DNA of 33,732 nt, taken from positions 1 to 33,732 of the forward strand of contig NZ_JAROCB010000009.1 in assembly GCF_030433675.1 (NCBI RefSeq), read 5' to 3'. The notes below the pieces were generated by a model. That model worked only from the letters and a program-made list of their open reading frames with translations, ran no database searches and had not been told where the DNA came from. Origin of the DNA: Leifsonia virtsii. GTDB lineage: Bacteria > Actinomycetota > Actinomycetes > Actinomycetales > Microbacteriaceae. This document shows positions 8,867 through 16,403 of this stretch, one piece after another; within the stretch, counting starts at the first letter, position 1, and each line of letters opens with the position of its first letter. The translations under genes were made by a program, and so were the position numbers.

Positions 8867-9742
8867 TCAGATGACGCGGCAGTACGTGGTCAGCGAGCCG
8901 ATGCCGCCGATGGAGACGGTCACGGTCGAGCGATCGCGCAGGAACACCGGAGGGGTGCGCGAGTAGCCGGCGCCGCCCGGGCTGCCGGTCGAGATCAGGG
9001 TGCCGGGCGGGATGGTGGCGGAGCGCGACAGGAACTCGATGATCTCGGCCACCGAGCGCACCATGTCGGCCGTGGAGGCGTCCTGCAGGATGGCGCCGTC
9101 GACGTTCGTGGTCAGCCACAGGTCCTGCGGGTCCGGGATCTCGTCCGCGGTCACGACGACCGGGCCGGTCGGGGTGAAGCCGTCGAACGACTTGCAGCGG
9201 GACCACTGGGCCTCCGAGAACTGCAGGTCGCGCGCGGTGATGTCGTTGACGACCGTGTAGCCCCAGACGTAGTCGAGGGCGTCGCGGACGGAGACGTTGC
9301 GGGCGGGCGTTCCGATGATCACGCCGAGCTCCGCCTCGTAGTCCACCTGGGTGGAGAGGTCGGCCGGCCAGGAGGTGGTGGCACCGTGACCGGTCAGCGA
9401 ATTGGGCCAGAGGTTGAAGACGGTGGCGGCCTTCTCACTGCGCAGCTTCAGCTCGGAGGCGTGCGCCGCGTAGTTGGCGCCGATCGCGATGACGTGCGGC
9501 GGACGCAGCACCGCCGAGGCGTGGCGCAGGCCGTGGACGGGGATCAGTTCGCGTCCGGACGCCTCCGCGGCCTCGACGACCGTGCGGACCTCGGCGAGAC
9601 CCTCGTCGCCGCGCTCGATGAGATCCTGCAGGTCGCGCGGCGCCCGCTCCATCACCTCGTCGAGGAAGAGCGCCCCGTCACCGAGGACGGCGGCGAGATG
9701 GGGATGGGCATCGGCGTCGGTGCTGAGGTGCGAGAATCTCAC
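8867..9742 (-). CDS. Fumarylacetoacetate hydrolase family protein
   Basis: A 291-residue member of the FAH/HpcE-like superfamily, which hydrolyses, decarboxylates or isomerises 2-oxo or 1,3-dioxo acids with a divalent metal. Metal-site residues appear as VDYEAELG (Glu136, Glu138) and NDITARD (Asp167). Lys184 lies in KSFDGFTPTGP, the usual active-site segment. The usual C-terminal GTPAGVG loop reads STGSPGGAGYSR, a variant that still has the Gly-rich turn. The N-terminal cap (1-80) is typical. Exact substrate unknown; no aromatic-catabolism genes sit beside it. The GTG start at 9742 is set by TAGCCT plus a 6-nt gap. The glycosyltransferase gene ends 46 bp upstream. Confidence 0.88.
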   Translation of the reverse strand: MRFSHLSTDADAHPHLAAVLGDGALFLDEVMERAPRDLQDLIERGDEGLAEVRTVVEAAEASGRELIPVHGLRHASAVLRPPHVIAIGANYAAHASELKLRSEKAATVFNLWPNSLTGHGATTSWPADLSTQVDYEAELGVIIGTPARNVSVRDALDYVWGYTVVNDITARDLQFSEAQWSRCKSFDGFTPTGPVVVTADEIPDPQDLWLTTNVDGAILQDASTADMVRSVAEIIEFLSRSATIPPGTLISTGSPGGAGYSRTPPVFLRDRSTVTVSIGGIGSLTTYCRVI

Positions 9743-9748
9743 CCGTCC

Positions 9749-9754
9749 AGGCTA
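9749..9754 (-). promoter_or_regulatory. -10 element (TAGCCT) of the FAH-family gene
   Basis: On the minus strand TAGCCT is followed by GGACGG and then GTG, the same 6-nt leaderless arrangement as its neighbours. Confidence 0.6.
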
Positions 9755-9788
9755 TCCGGGTTCTCCTCGGCGGCCGAACCCGCGGCTG

Positions 9789-10550
9789 TCAGGCGACCGC
9801 GCCGGGGACCTCGTGCTCGTCGTGGGCGCGCCGCCGACGGGCGACGCGGCGGCGCCATGGGGAGTGCTCCGGCAGGTGCAGCGCGAGCGTGGTGTACGCC
9901 CAGCGGAGACGGCGGCCGAAACCGCGCCAGGTCGAGAACGGGCGGGCCGAGATGCCGACCGTCAGGCGCTCGTCGTAGCGGACGACGGTGTCGAGGTCGA
10001 GATGGAACGACAGATCCAGGTCGTCGTGGATGTCGCCGCGGTCGCGGTGGACGCGCTCGCGCGCATCCAGCCACACCTCGCGGCGCATGGCGAAGTTGGA
10101 GCCGAAGATCGGCGGGTTGCCCAGCCAGATGCCCATGGACCAGAAGTAGCCGCCGATGTAGAGCACCTGGCCGAGTCCGGCGACGACGGGGTTGCCGTCG
10201 TAGAAGACGCCGCGTCCGGTGAGCACGCCGATCTCCGGGTCGGCGGTCAGCTCCGCCTCGATGTGCAGCAGCCAGTCGGACGGGGTGCGGGAGTCCGCGT
10301 CGAGGCGCGCGATGATGTCTCCCGTCGCGGCGTCGTACCCGGCGGAGGCGGCCGGCCAGATCCCGCGCACGGGCTGCTCGACCACACGCGCTCCCGCCGC
10401 GCGGGCGACGTCAGCGCTGTCGTCGCTGCTGCCGTTGTCGACGACCACGATCTCGTCCGCGGGGCGCAGCTGCGCCGCGAGGTCGGCGAGGCACCGCGCG
10501 AGCATGGCGGCGTCGTCGAGCACGGGGATGACGACGGAGATGGTGGGCAC
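9789..10550 (-). CDS. Family 2 glycosyltransferase
   Basis: A 253-residue GT-A fold glycosyltransferase. It opens MPTISVVIPVLDDA and has the nucleotide-binding VVVDNGSSDDS (36-45), the metal-binding DAD at 84-86, a HDDLDL acidic motif (175-180) in the position of the catalytic base, and RRLRW (213-217), equivalent to the (Q/R)XXRW motif of processive-type GT2 enzymes. It has no long membrane helices, unlike true processive synthases, so it probably acts at the cytoplasmic face on a lipid or small acceptor. The C-terminal tail is very basic (WRRRVARRRRA), which may bring it to the membrane. Acceptor and donor are unknown. The start is a GTG preceded by TAGGCT and 6 nt. The ada-alkA stop is 25 bp upstream. 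Confidence 0.9.
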   Translation of the reverse strand: MPTISVVIPVLDDAAMLARCLADLAAQLRPADEIVVVDNGSSDDSADVARAAGARVVEQPVRGIWPAASAGYDAATGDIIARLDADSRTPSDWLLHIEAELTADPEIGVLTGRGVFYDGNPVVAGLGQVLYIGGYFWSMGIWLGNPPIFGSNFAMRREVWLDARERVHRDRGDIHDDLDLSFHLDLDTVVRYDERLTVGISARPFSTWRGFGRRLRWAYTTLALHLPEHSPWRRRVARRRRAHDEHEVPGAVA

Positions 10551-10556
10551 GGTGAG

Positions 10557-10562
10557 AGCCTA
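10557..10562 (-). promoter_or_regulatory. -10 element (TAGGCT) of the glycosyltransferase gene
   Basis: On the minus strand TAGGCT is followed by CTCACC and then GTG: a leaderless arrangement inside the 25-bp gap after the ada-alkA stop codon. Confidence 0.55.
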
Positions 10563-10575
10563 CGCGCGGTGGAGC

Positions 10576-12189
10576 TCAGAGCAGCGCGGAGCGATGCCGC
10601 GACCCCAGCGCCGAGGGAGCCTGCGACCGAGGTAACGGAACCACGAGACGATCCAGCGCGCGCCAGAGGTGCAACCCGGAATACGACCGCCAGGGCGCCC
10701 AGCGCGCGCCGTAGTCCCGCAGTGCTGCGGCGTCGGAGGGCAGCCCCAGCCGCGCGGCGCCCTGGCGCAGGGCGAGGTCTCCCGTGAGCAGCACGTCCGG
10801 GCTGCCGAGCACGCGCAGCGCGACGTAGCCCGCGGTCCACGGGCCGATGCCCGGGAGTGCGAGCAGGCGCGCCTCCAGCTCCTCCCGCGACTCGCCGACG
10901 TCGATCCGGAGGCTGCCCTCCGCGAGCGCGGCCGCCGCGCCGACGATCGCGTCGATGCGGCGGCCGGGTCCGCGCAGCACCTCCCGGCCGTGCTCGGCGA
11001 TCGCCGCGGCCGTCGGGAACAGGCGGGTGAAGCGGTCCGGGGCCCCAGGCGCATCCACTCCGGGCACCGGCAGCTCGACCGGCTCGCCCAGGGCGTCCGT
11101 CAGCCGTGTGAGCGCGGTGCGCGCCGCCGCCACGGAGATCTGCTGGCCGATGAGCGCGCGGAACACGATCTCCTCCGGGTCGACCGCACCGGGGAGGCGG
11201 ACGCCGGGCGACGCGGCCACGCTCGGCGCGAGGGCGGTGTCGGCGGCGAGGGCGGCGTCGATCGCCTCGGCGTCCGCGTCCAGGTCGAGCAGCCGCCGCA
11301 CCCGCGCCACGAGCGGTGCGAGGTCGGCGATGTCGGCGAGGGCCGCGTCGCATTGCACCGCGGGCACGGCGGGGGAGCCGGAGAGGGAGAGCCGCACCAC
11401 GGCCGGCCCGTGCGGCAGGCGCAGGGCGCGGGCGTAGGCGGGGCCGTCCGGCGTCGTCCACGACGCCTCGACCCCGGCGACGGCGCGGGCGCCGAGGAAG
11501 GCGAGCACCGACGCGCCGTCGAACGGCGGACGCGTCGGCAGCCGCAGGCTCAGCGTCGTCGTGCCGGCGTCGGCGTGCGCGACCGCCGTCGGGCGTTTCG
11601 CTGCGGCCCGGAGCGCCCCCGGCGTCAGGCGGTACACCTCGGCCATGGTCTCGTTGAACTGCCGCACGCTCCGGAAGCCGGCCGCGAACGCCACGTCGGT
11701 GATCGGCAGGTCGGTGCCGGTGAGCAGCAGCCGGGCCGTCTGCGCCCGGTGGGCGCGGGCCAGCGCGAGCGGGCCGGCGCCCAGCTCGGAGGTGAGCACG
11801 CGTCCCAGGTGGCGCGGCGTGTAGCCGAGCCGCCGGGCGAGACCGGGGACGCCCTCCCGCTCCACCGTGCCGTCGGCGATGAGGCGCATCGCCCGGGCGG
11901 CCAGGTCGTCCCGCACGTTCCATTCGGGCGAACCGGGCACCGCGTCCGGCAGGCAGCGCTTGCACGCTCGCAATCCCGCCTCGTGCGCGGCCGCGGCGGT
12001 CAGGTAGAAGCTGACGTTGCCGGGCTTCGGCGTGACGGCGGGGCAGCTCGGCCGGCAGTAGATCCCGGTGGAGTGCACGCCGGTGATGAACTGCCCGTCG
12101 AAGCGGGCATCCCGCGCGCTCATGGCCCGGTAGCGCTCGGCGAACACCGGGTCGGCGAGCGGTCCCTCGGTGTGCTCGATCGTGCTCAT
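10576..12189 (-). CDS. alkA: Ada-AlkA fusion: methyl-phosphotriester sensor, AraC-type activator and 3-methyladenine DNA glycosylase
   Basis: A 537-residue fusion. Residues about 10-85 are the Ada zinc domain with Cys45, Cys49, Cys76 and Cys79 ([14 protein letters not shown]); Cys45 matches the self-methylated cysteine of E. coli Ada. Residues about 90-195 are an AraC-type double HTH. Residues about 210-520 are an AlkA glycosylase: AlkA_N, then the helix-hairpin-helix [11 protein letters not shown] (445-455) and catalytic Asp471 in LLTGDLAL. The O6-methylguanine methyltransferase domain of E. coli Ada is absent. The protein should sense backbone methylation, activate adaptive-response genes and excise alkylated bases. 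Start ATG at 12189; a TATGAA hexamer (plus 12219-12224) is a possible -10, giving a short leader. Divergent from the FAD oxidase gene. Confidence 0.93.
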   Translation of the reverse strand: MSTIEHTEGPLADPVFAERYRAMSARDARFDGQFITGVHSTGIYCRPSCPAVTPKPGNVSFYLTAAAAHEAGLRACKRCLPDAVPGSPEWNVRDDLAARAMRLIADGTVEREGVPGLARRLGYTPRHLGRVLTSELGAGPLALARAHRAQTARLLLTGTDLPITDVAFAAGFRSVRQFNETMAEVYRLTPGALRAAAKRPTAVAHADAGTTTLSLRLPTRPPFDGASVLAFLGARAVAGVEASWTTPDGPAYARALRLPHGPAVVRLSLSGSPAVPAVQCDAALADIADLAPLVARVRRLLDLDADAEAIDAALAADTALAPSVAASPGVRLPGAVDPEEIVFRALIGQQISVAAARTALTRLTDALGEPVELPVPGVDAPGAPDRFTRLFPTAAAIAEHGREVLRGPGRRIDAIVGAAAALAEGSLRIDVGESREELEARLLALPGIGPWTAGYVALRVLGSPDVLLTGDLALRQGAARLGLPSDAAALRDYGARWAPWRSYSGLHLWRALDRLVVPLPRSQAPSALGSRHRSALL

Positions 12190-12273
12190 GCCCTCAGCCT
12201 CGCACCGGCCACCGACGATTCATAGCGGAAATCGGACATCACCCGAGGGGCTCGAACTGAGGGCCGGGACGTT

Positions 12274-12283
12274 CGAATCTCCG
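12274..12283. repeat. Extra copy of the CGAATCTCCG motif
   Basis: This 10-mer recurs inverted at 12301-12310 and direct at 12324-12333. It lies in the gap between ada-alkA and the FAD oxidase and probably belongs to the same operator array. Confidence 0.5.
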
Positions 12284-12297
12284 TCTGGGCCGCATCC

Positions 12298-12336
12298 CGT
12301 CGGAGATTCGGACGAATGCGGTGCGAATCTCCGACG
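12298..12336. promoter_or_regulatory. 13-bp inverted repeat operator before the FAD oxidase
   Basis: CGTCGGAGATTCG (12298-12310) and CGAATCTCCGACG (12324-12336) are a perfect inverted repeat around 13 nt. The right arm covers the place of the -35 box (12325-12330) for the TAGCCT -10 at 12348. The layout suggests control of the oxidase gene by a dimeric regulator; a hairpin element is the alternative. Confidence 0.55.
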
Positions 12337-12347
12337 AAAGCGGTCGG

Positions 12348-12353
12348 TAGCCT
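12348..12353 (+). promoter_or_regulatory. -10 element (TAGCCT) of the FAD oxidase gene
   Basis: TAGCCT, then GAGGGG, then ATG at 12360: a 6-nt gap and so a leaderless transcript. No -35 consensus; the inverted repeat occupies that position. Confidence 0.6.
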
Positions 12354-12359
12354 GAGGGG

Positions 12360-13757
12360 ATGGACGTTCTGGAGTGGCTGGCCGCGGCACTGGGCGAGGA
12401 GGCCGTGACGGCCGGGGTGCTCTCGACGGACCCGGAGCTGCTGGAGGCGGCCCGCGCGGACAAGTCGGGCTGGGCCGCCGACGGCCTGCCGCTCGCAATC
12501 GTCAGCGCGCGGACCGTCGAGCACGTGCAGACGACCCTGCGTGCGGCCAGCGAGTTCCGCGTCCCGGTGGTCCCGCGCGGCGCCGGCACGGGGCTGGCCG
12601 GAGGGGCGAACGGCACCGACGGCTCGATCGTGCTCGACGTATCCGGCATGAACCGCATCCTCGAGATCGACGCGGAGGACCAGCTCGCCGTCGTCGAGCC
12701 CGGCGTGATCAACAGCGACCTCAACGCCGCGCTGGAGCCGTACGGGCTGTTCTTCGCGCCCGACCCGGCCAGCCGCGCAGTCTCGACCGTGGGCGGCAAC
12801 ATCGCCACCAACGCGGGCGGACTGCTGTGCGCCAAGTACGGCGTCACCCGGGAGGCGGTGCTCGGCCTCGAGGTCGTGCTGGCCGACGGCCGCCTGCTCA
12901 GCACCGGCCACCGCACCGTGAAGGGCGTCACCGGCTACGACCTCACCGCCCTCTTCGTCGGCTCGGAGGGCACCCTCGGCGTCATCGTCGGGGCGACGGT
13001 GCGGCTCCAGCCCATCCCGCCGGGGGAGCCGGTCACGCTCGGCGCGCTGTTCCCCGACGTCCGCACGGCGGCGGAGGCGTCGGCGCGCGTGACCGCGGCG
13101 CGGCTGCGCCCCGCGGTGATGGAGCTGCTCGACGCACCCGCGCTCGAACGGATCGCGGCGCACCTCGGCCGGGAGACGCTGGAGGAGGCCTTCGGCGCCA
13201 GCGACGGCGCCGCCTACCTGCTCGTGCAGTTCGACGGCGCGACGGCGGCGGCCGACGCCGAGGCCGCGGGCACCCTCATCGCGGAGACGGGCGGCACGGT
13301 CCGCGTCGCCGCGGACGCGGCGGAGGGGGAGCGGCTGCTGGCCCTGCGCCGGGCGTTCCACCCCGCGCTCGCCGCGTCGGGCGAGGTGCTGATCGAGGAT
13401 GTCGCCGTGCCGCGCTCCCGCATGCCGGAGATGTTCGCGGCGATCGAGCGCATCTCCACCCGGTACGGCATCCCGATCCCGACCGTCGCGCACGCCGGGG
13501 ACGGCAACCTGCACCCCAACTTCGTGTACACCGGTGACGAGGTGCCCGCCGTGGTGTGGGACGCCGCGAACGACCTGTTCCGCACCGCCATCGAGCTCGG
13601 CGGCACCCTGACCGGGGAGCACGGCGTCGGCGTGCTCAAGCGGCGGTGGCTCGCCGACGAGGTCGGACCGGACTCGTACGAGCTCCAGGTGAAGCTGAAG
13701 TCGGTCTTCGATCCGCTCGGCATCCTCAACCCCGGCAAGGTCTTCGGGGGCCGTTAA
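12360..13757 (+). CDS. FAD-linked oxidase, GlcD / D-lactate dehydrogenase family
   Basis: A 465-residue 2-hydroxyacid oxidoreductase of the GlcD/D-2-hydroxyglutarate dehydrogenase type. The N-terminal PCMH FAD-binding domain (about 40-220) has PRGAGTGLAGGA (72-83), PDPASRAVSTVGGNIATNAGG (135-154) and GSEGTLGVI (201-209). The C-terminal FAD-oxidase domain has AGDGNLHPN with His385, GEHGVG (Glu420, His421), likely substrate and metal ligands, and the terminal NPGKVF. It should oxidise glycolate, D-lactate or a related D-2-hydroxy acid and pass electrons to a quinone or flavoprotein. No GlcE or GlcF partner is next to it, so it probably works as a single-subunit enzyme. Exact substrate is open. 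The ATG start is fixed by the leaderless promoter; a large inverted repeat lies upstream. Confidence 0.9.
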   Translation: MDVLEWLAAALGEEAVTAGVLSTDPELLEAARADKSGWAADGLPLAIVSARTVEHVQTTLRAASEFRVPVVPRGAGTGLAGGANGTDGSIVLDVSGMNRILEIDAEDQLAVVEPGVINSDLNAALEPYGLFFAPDPASRAVSTVGGNIATNAGGLLCAKYGVTREAVLGLEVVLADGRLLSTGHRTVKGVTGYDLTALFVGSEGTLGVIVGATVRLQPIPPGEPVTLGALFPDVRTAAEASARVTAARLRPAVMELLDAPALERIAAHLGRETLEEAFGASDGAAYLLVQFDGATAAADAEAAGTLIAETGGTVRVAADAAEGERLLALRRAFHPALAASGEVLIEDVAVPRSRMPEMFAAIERISTRYGIPIPTVAHAGDGNLHPNFVYTGDEVPAVVWDAANDLFRTAIELGGTLTGEHGVGVLKRRWLADEVGPDSYELQVKLKSVFDPLGILNPGKVFGGR

Positions 13758-13760
13758 TGG

Positions 13761-13812
13761 ACTCGACCCCCGGTGGTGCGGCGATGCCTGCAGCTCTCCC
13801 GGGGGATCGAGT
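13761..13812. terminator. Hairpin after the FAD oxidase gene
   Basis: 13761-13773 pairs with 13799-13812 (ACTCGACCCCCGG against its complement, with one bulged base), loop 25 nt, 3 bp after the TAA. Probably the transcription terminator; no U-run. Confidence 0.6.
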
Positions 13813-13897
13813 TATGGCTTAAAGGATGCCCCCGCCTCCCGGGGAGCGCAACCCCCGATCGCCCACGGCGCCGCTCTGCGCGCTCAGCGAACGGGCT

Positions 13898-13926
13898 TTG
13901 ACGCGGGCCCGCAGCACCGGTTGGAT
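13898..13926 (+). promoter_or_regulatory. Promoter of the FKBP gene
   Basis: TTGACG (13898-13903), a 17-bp spacer, then TTGGAT (13921-13926). The start codon ATG at 13934 follows after 7 nt, so the mRNA is probably leaderless. Confidence 0.6.
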
Positions 13927-13933
13927 GGTGGAC

Positions 13934-14308
13934 ATGGCAGAGAACACCAACCAGAAGCCCGAGGTCGACGCCCCGGAGGGCCCGGCCCCCGCGACCCTCG
14001 AGATCGTCGACATCGTCGAGGGCACCGGCGCCGAGGCGACGCCGGGCGCCAAGGTCGACGTGCACTACCTCGGCGTCGAGTACGAGACCGGCGAGGAGTT
14101 CGACTCGTCGTGGAGCCGCGGCCAGTCCATCAACTTCCCGCTCAACAACCTCATCAAGGGCTGGCAGGAGGGCATCCCCGGCATGAAGGTCGGTGGACGC
14201 CGCAAGCTGACCGTCCCGCCGGCGCTCGCCTACGGCCCGGCCGGCGGCGGTCACCCGCTCTCGGGCAAGACCCTGATCTTCGTCATCGACCTCCTCGGCG
14301 TCAGCTGA
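13934..14308 (+). CDS. FKBP-type peptidyl-prolyl cis-trans isomerase
   Basis: A 124-residue single-domain FKBP that should catalyse prolyl cis-trans isomerisation and assist protein folding in the cytoplasm; no signal peptide is seen. Recognisable parts are VDVHYLGVEYETGEEFDSSW (about 42-61), the Phe/Asp-containing active-site strand, then GWQEGIPGMKVGGRRKLTVPP (about 77-97), AYGPAGGG and the final FVIDLLGV strand. The acidic, Pro-rich N-terminus (MAENTNQKPEVDAPEGPAPA) is unstructured. The frame is open further upstream, but family length and the promoter choose the ATG at 13934. Monocistronic, with a strong terminator after it. Confidence 0.93.
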   Translation: MAENTNQKPEVDAPEGPAPATLEIVDIVEGTGAEATPGAKVDVHYLGVEYETGEEFDSSWSRGQSINFPLNNLIKGWQEGIPGMKVGGRRKLTVPPALAYGPAGGGHPLSGKTLIFVIDLLGVS

Positions 14309-14326
14309 GCTCCATCCCCGCACACG

Positions 14327-14364
14327 CGAAGCGCTCCCTCGGCCACGGCCCAGGGAGCGCTTCG
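14327..14364. terminator. Bidirectional terminator between the FKBP and AhpD-like genes
   Basis: A 13-bp perfect stem (14327-14339 with 14352-14364) with a 12-nt loop lies between two convergent genes ending at 14308 and 14390. Confidence 0.8.
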
Positions 14365-14389
14365 TCGTTCCGGTGCGGATGGTGCCGGG

Positions 14390-14830
14390 TCAGAGGCTCG
14401 GCGGCTGCATCCTGGTCGGGATGGCGACCCGGTTCCACACGTTGATGGTCGCGATCGCGAGCAGCAGGTTGGCGAGCCCCTCCTCGCCGAATTCCGCGAG
14501 GGCCCGCTCGTACAGCTCGTCGGGCACGCCGTCCTCGTGGATGAGGGTCACGGCCTCGGTGAGCTCCAGCGCGGTGCGCTCGCGCTGGTCGAACCAGGGC
14601 GATTCCCGCCAAGCGGAGACCGCGAACACCTTGCGGAGCGGGAAGCCGCGGCCCTGCAGGTCGACGGAGTGCATGTCGACGCAGTAGGTGCAGCCGTTGA
14701 TCTGGGAGGCGCGCAGTTTGATCAGGTCGCCGAGCGGTTCCTCGACGTTCCGGCCGACGTAGCCGTCGAGCTTGACGATGGTGCGGTAGCCCTCTGAGGC
14801 GAGAGCGGGGATCTGGATGCGTTCGGTCAT
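14390..14830 (-). CDS. Carboxymuconolactone decarboxylase / AhpD-like protein
   Basis: A 146-residue protein with the AhpD core motif: INGCTYCVDMHS places Cys47 and Cys50 as the redox CXXC pair and His54 as the partner, as in alkylhydroperoxidase-type members. Acidic residues nearby (Glu31, Asp35) fit the proton-relay region. It probably reduces peroxides or handles reactive small molecules, using a dihydrolipoyl or thioredoxin-like donor (family knowledge). The ATG start is set by a leaderless promoter. It is divergent from the MocR-type regulator, which is therefore the best candidate to control it. Confidence 0.9.
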   Translation of the reverse strand: MTERIQIPALASEGYRTIVKLDGYVGRNVEEPLGDLIKLRASQINGCTYCVDMHSVDLQGRGFPLRKVFAVSAWRESPWFDQRERTALELTEAVTLIHEDGVPDELYERALAEFGEEGLANLLLAIATINVWNRVAIPTRMQPPSL

Positions 14831-14836
14831 GGCTCA

Positions 14837-14865
14837 ACGCTATGAACGTCATTGGCCGGTTGTAA
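14837..14865 (-). promoter_or_regulatory. Promoter of the AhpD-like gene
   Basis: On the minus strand: TTACAA (plus 14860-14865), a 17-bp spacer, TAGCGT (plus 14837-14842), 6 nt, then ATG. This is the best -35/-10 pair of the leaderless set. The -35 lies 4 bp from the MocR-type repeats. Confidence 0.65.
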
Positions 14866-14868
14866 GCT

Positions 14869-14894
14869 CCAATCGGACCGATTCCAACCAGACC
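14869..14894. promoter_or_regulatory. Direct repeats, candidate MocR operator
   Basis: CCAATCGGACC (14869-14879) and CCAACCAGACC (14884-14894) are tandem direct repeats with a 15-bp period. MocR/PdxR regulators are known to bind direct repeats. AATCGGACCGATT (14871-14883) also forms a palindrome across the first copy. The array lies between the divergent AhpD-like and MocR genes. Confidence 0.55.
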
Positions 14895-14908
14895 ATTCGG
14901 AGGCTCCC

Positions 14909-16357
14909 GTGGACATCCACGTCGCCATCGGCGGGCGGGGGGACCGCGCCGACCGCATCTACCGGCAGCTGCGCGACGCGGTGGTCGACGGCCGCCTGCG
15001 CCGCGGAGAGCGACTGCCCGCCACGCGGGAGCTCGCGGAGCGGCTGCAGGTCTCGCGCTCGACGGTCTCGACCGCCTACGAGCGCCTCACCGCCGAGGGG
15101 TACCTCGCCGCGCGCGTCGGCGCCGGAACGTTCGTGGCCTACGCCGGCGCAGGCGCACCATCCGCGGGCAGGCGTCCCGCGGGTGCCGCGCGCCCCGCGC
15201 CCGCCTGGCGCGACCTCGACGACCCGCTCTGGGCCGAGCCGCACCCGATCGCCTACGACTTCAGCGTCGGCTCGCCCGATCCCGCGCTCTTCCCGCTGGA
15301 GGCCTGGCGCCACCTGGTCGCCGGGGAGCTGCGCGGCGGCCTCCGACGTGCAGGGCTCTACGGCGACCCGGCGGGCGTCGAGCGCCTGCGGGAGGGGATC
15401 GCGCGTCATCTCGGCCTCGCCCGCTCGGTGGAGGCGTCGCCGGCGGACGTGCTGGTCACGCACGGAGCGCAGCAGGCGTTCGACCTCATCGCCCGCGTGC
15501 TGCTGCGCCCGGGCGACACCGTGGCGATCGAGGATCCGGGCTACCCTCCGGTCCGCCAGCTGTTCGAGACGTTCGGGGCGCGCGTCGTGCCGGTGCCGGT
15601 CGACGAGCGCGGGCTGCGGGTGGACCTCCTGCCGCCGGCGCGGCTGGTCTACGTCACGCCGTCGCACCAGTTCCCGCTCGGCGGGGTGCTCCCGCTGGAG
15701 CGCCGGGTGGCGCTGCTGGAGTGGGCCGCCCGGAACGACGCGGTCGTGATCGAGGACGACTACGACAGCGAGTACCGGTTCGGCTCCCGGCCGCTCGACC
15801 CGCTGCAGCGGCTGGATGCGCAGGGCCGCGTCGTCTACGTCGGCACCTTCTCCAAGACGATGCTCCCCGCGCTCCGCCTCGGCTTCGTGGTGGCGCCGCC
15901 CGGCCTGCTGCCCGCCCTCCGGCACGCGAAGCGGCTGACCGATTGGCACAACGACGTGGTCACCCAGCGCGCCATGGCGCGCTTCCTCGACTCGGGCGGC
16001 TTCGCCCGGCACGTCAAGCAGGCGACCCGGATCTACGAGGAGCGCCACCGCGTGCTCGAGGCGGCCGCGGCCGGGCTGCTGCCCGGGTTCGTGCCCGTGC
16101 CGTCGGCAGCCGGGTTGCACCTGGCGCTGCTCGCGCCCGAGGGGTCGGAGGAGGCGGCGGTGGACGGGCAGCGCGTCGCCGAGCGCGCGGGCGTGGCGGG
16201 CGTGTCCGTCCAGCCCGTCTCGCGCTTCCGCGTCGCGGCCGGCGCCGACGGCATCCTGCTCGGCTTCGGCGGCATCCCGGCCGAGCAGATCCCGGACGGC
16301 CTGCGCACGCTCGCGCAGGCGGTCGAGCGGGAGCGCGTCGCGCCGGGAGCTGTCTGA
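14909..16357 (+). CDS. MocR/PdxR-type regulator (GntR HTH fused to a class I aminotransferase domain)
   Basis: A 482-residue MocR-type protein. Residues about 10-80 form a GntR winged helix (RIYRQLRDAVVDGRL, LPATRELAERLQVSRSTVSTAYERL). Residues about 115-475 form a fold type I aminotransferase with the PLP lysine Lys316 in TFSKTMLPALRLGF and the cofactor-binding IEDDYDSEYRF and THGAQQAFDLIA segments. Such proteins bind DNA as dimers and sense PLP or an amino compound. It begins at the GTG at 14909, with GGAGG 5 nt upstream; an earlier in-frame start at 14852 would run through the shared promoter and is rejected. Likely target: the divergent AhpD-like gene and itself. No pdxS/pdxT genes are nearby, so a PdxR role is not supported. 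Confidence 0.9.
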   Translation: MDIHVAIGGRGDRADRIYRQLRDAVVDGRLRRGERLPATRELAERLQVSRSTVSTAYERLTAEGYLAARVGAGTFVAYAGAGAPSAGRRPAGAARPAPAWRDLDDPLWAEPHPIAYDFSVGSPDPALFPLEAWRHLVAGELRGGLRRAGLYGDPAGVERLREGIARHLGLARSVEASPADVLVTHGAQQAFDLIARVLLRPGDTVAIEDPGYPPVRQLFETFGARVVPVPVDERGLRVDLLPPARLVYVTPSHQFPLGGVLPLERRVALLEWAARNDAVVIEDDYDSEYRFGSRPLDPLQRLDAQGRVVYVGTFSKTMLPALRLGFVVAPPGLLPALRHAKRLTDWHNDVVTQRAMARFLDSGGFARHVKQATRIYEERHRVLEAAAAGLLPGFVPVPSAAGLHLALLAPEGSEEAAVDGQRVAERAGVAGVSVQPVSRFRVAAGADGILLGFGGIPAEQIPDGLRTLAQAVERERVAPGAV

Positions 16358-16360
16358 GCC

Positions 16361-16383
16361 GCGCCCCTCCTGCGCGGGGGCGC
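16361..16383 (+). terminator. Short hairpin after the MocR gene
   Basis: GCGCCCC (16361-16367) pairs with GGGGCGC (16377-16383) around 9 nt, just after the stop at 16357. A weak terminator; the next gene has its own -10. Confidence 0.45.
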
Positions 16384-16391
16384 CGGGGGAC

Positions 16392-16397
16392 TACCGT
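16392..16397 (+). promoter_or_regulatory. -10 element (TACCGT) of the VOC gene
   Basis: TACCGT, then TGCCGC, then ATG at 16404; a 6-nt leaderless arrangement. Confidence 0.55.
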
Positions 16398-16403
16398 TGC
16401 CGC

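Noticed and set aside
7920-12189. A single four-gene operon ada-alkA, GT2, FAH-family, hydrolase
   Set aside because: Three of the four have their own TAnnnT hexamer 6 nt before the start; functions are also unrelated. Read-through remains possible.
12186-13622. Long minus-strand frame opposite the FAD oxidase
   Set aside because: His/Arg/Asp-rich nonsense-like composition; the plus strand has all family motifs.
14852-14908. Longer N-terminus for the MocR gene
   Set aside because: Would translate the shared operator; GGAGG before the GTG at 14909 gives a normal family N-terminus.
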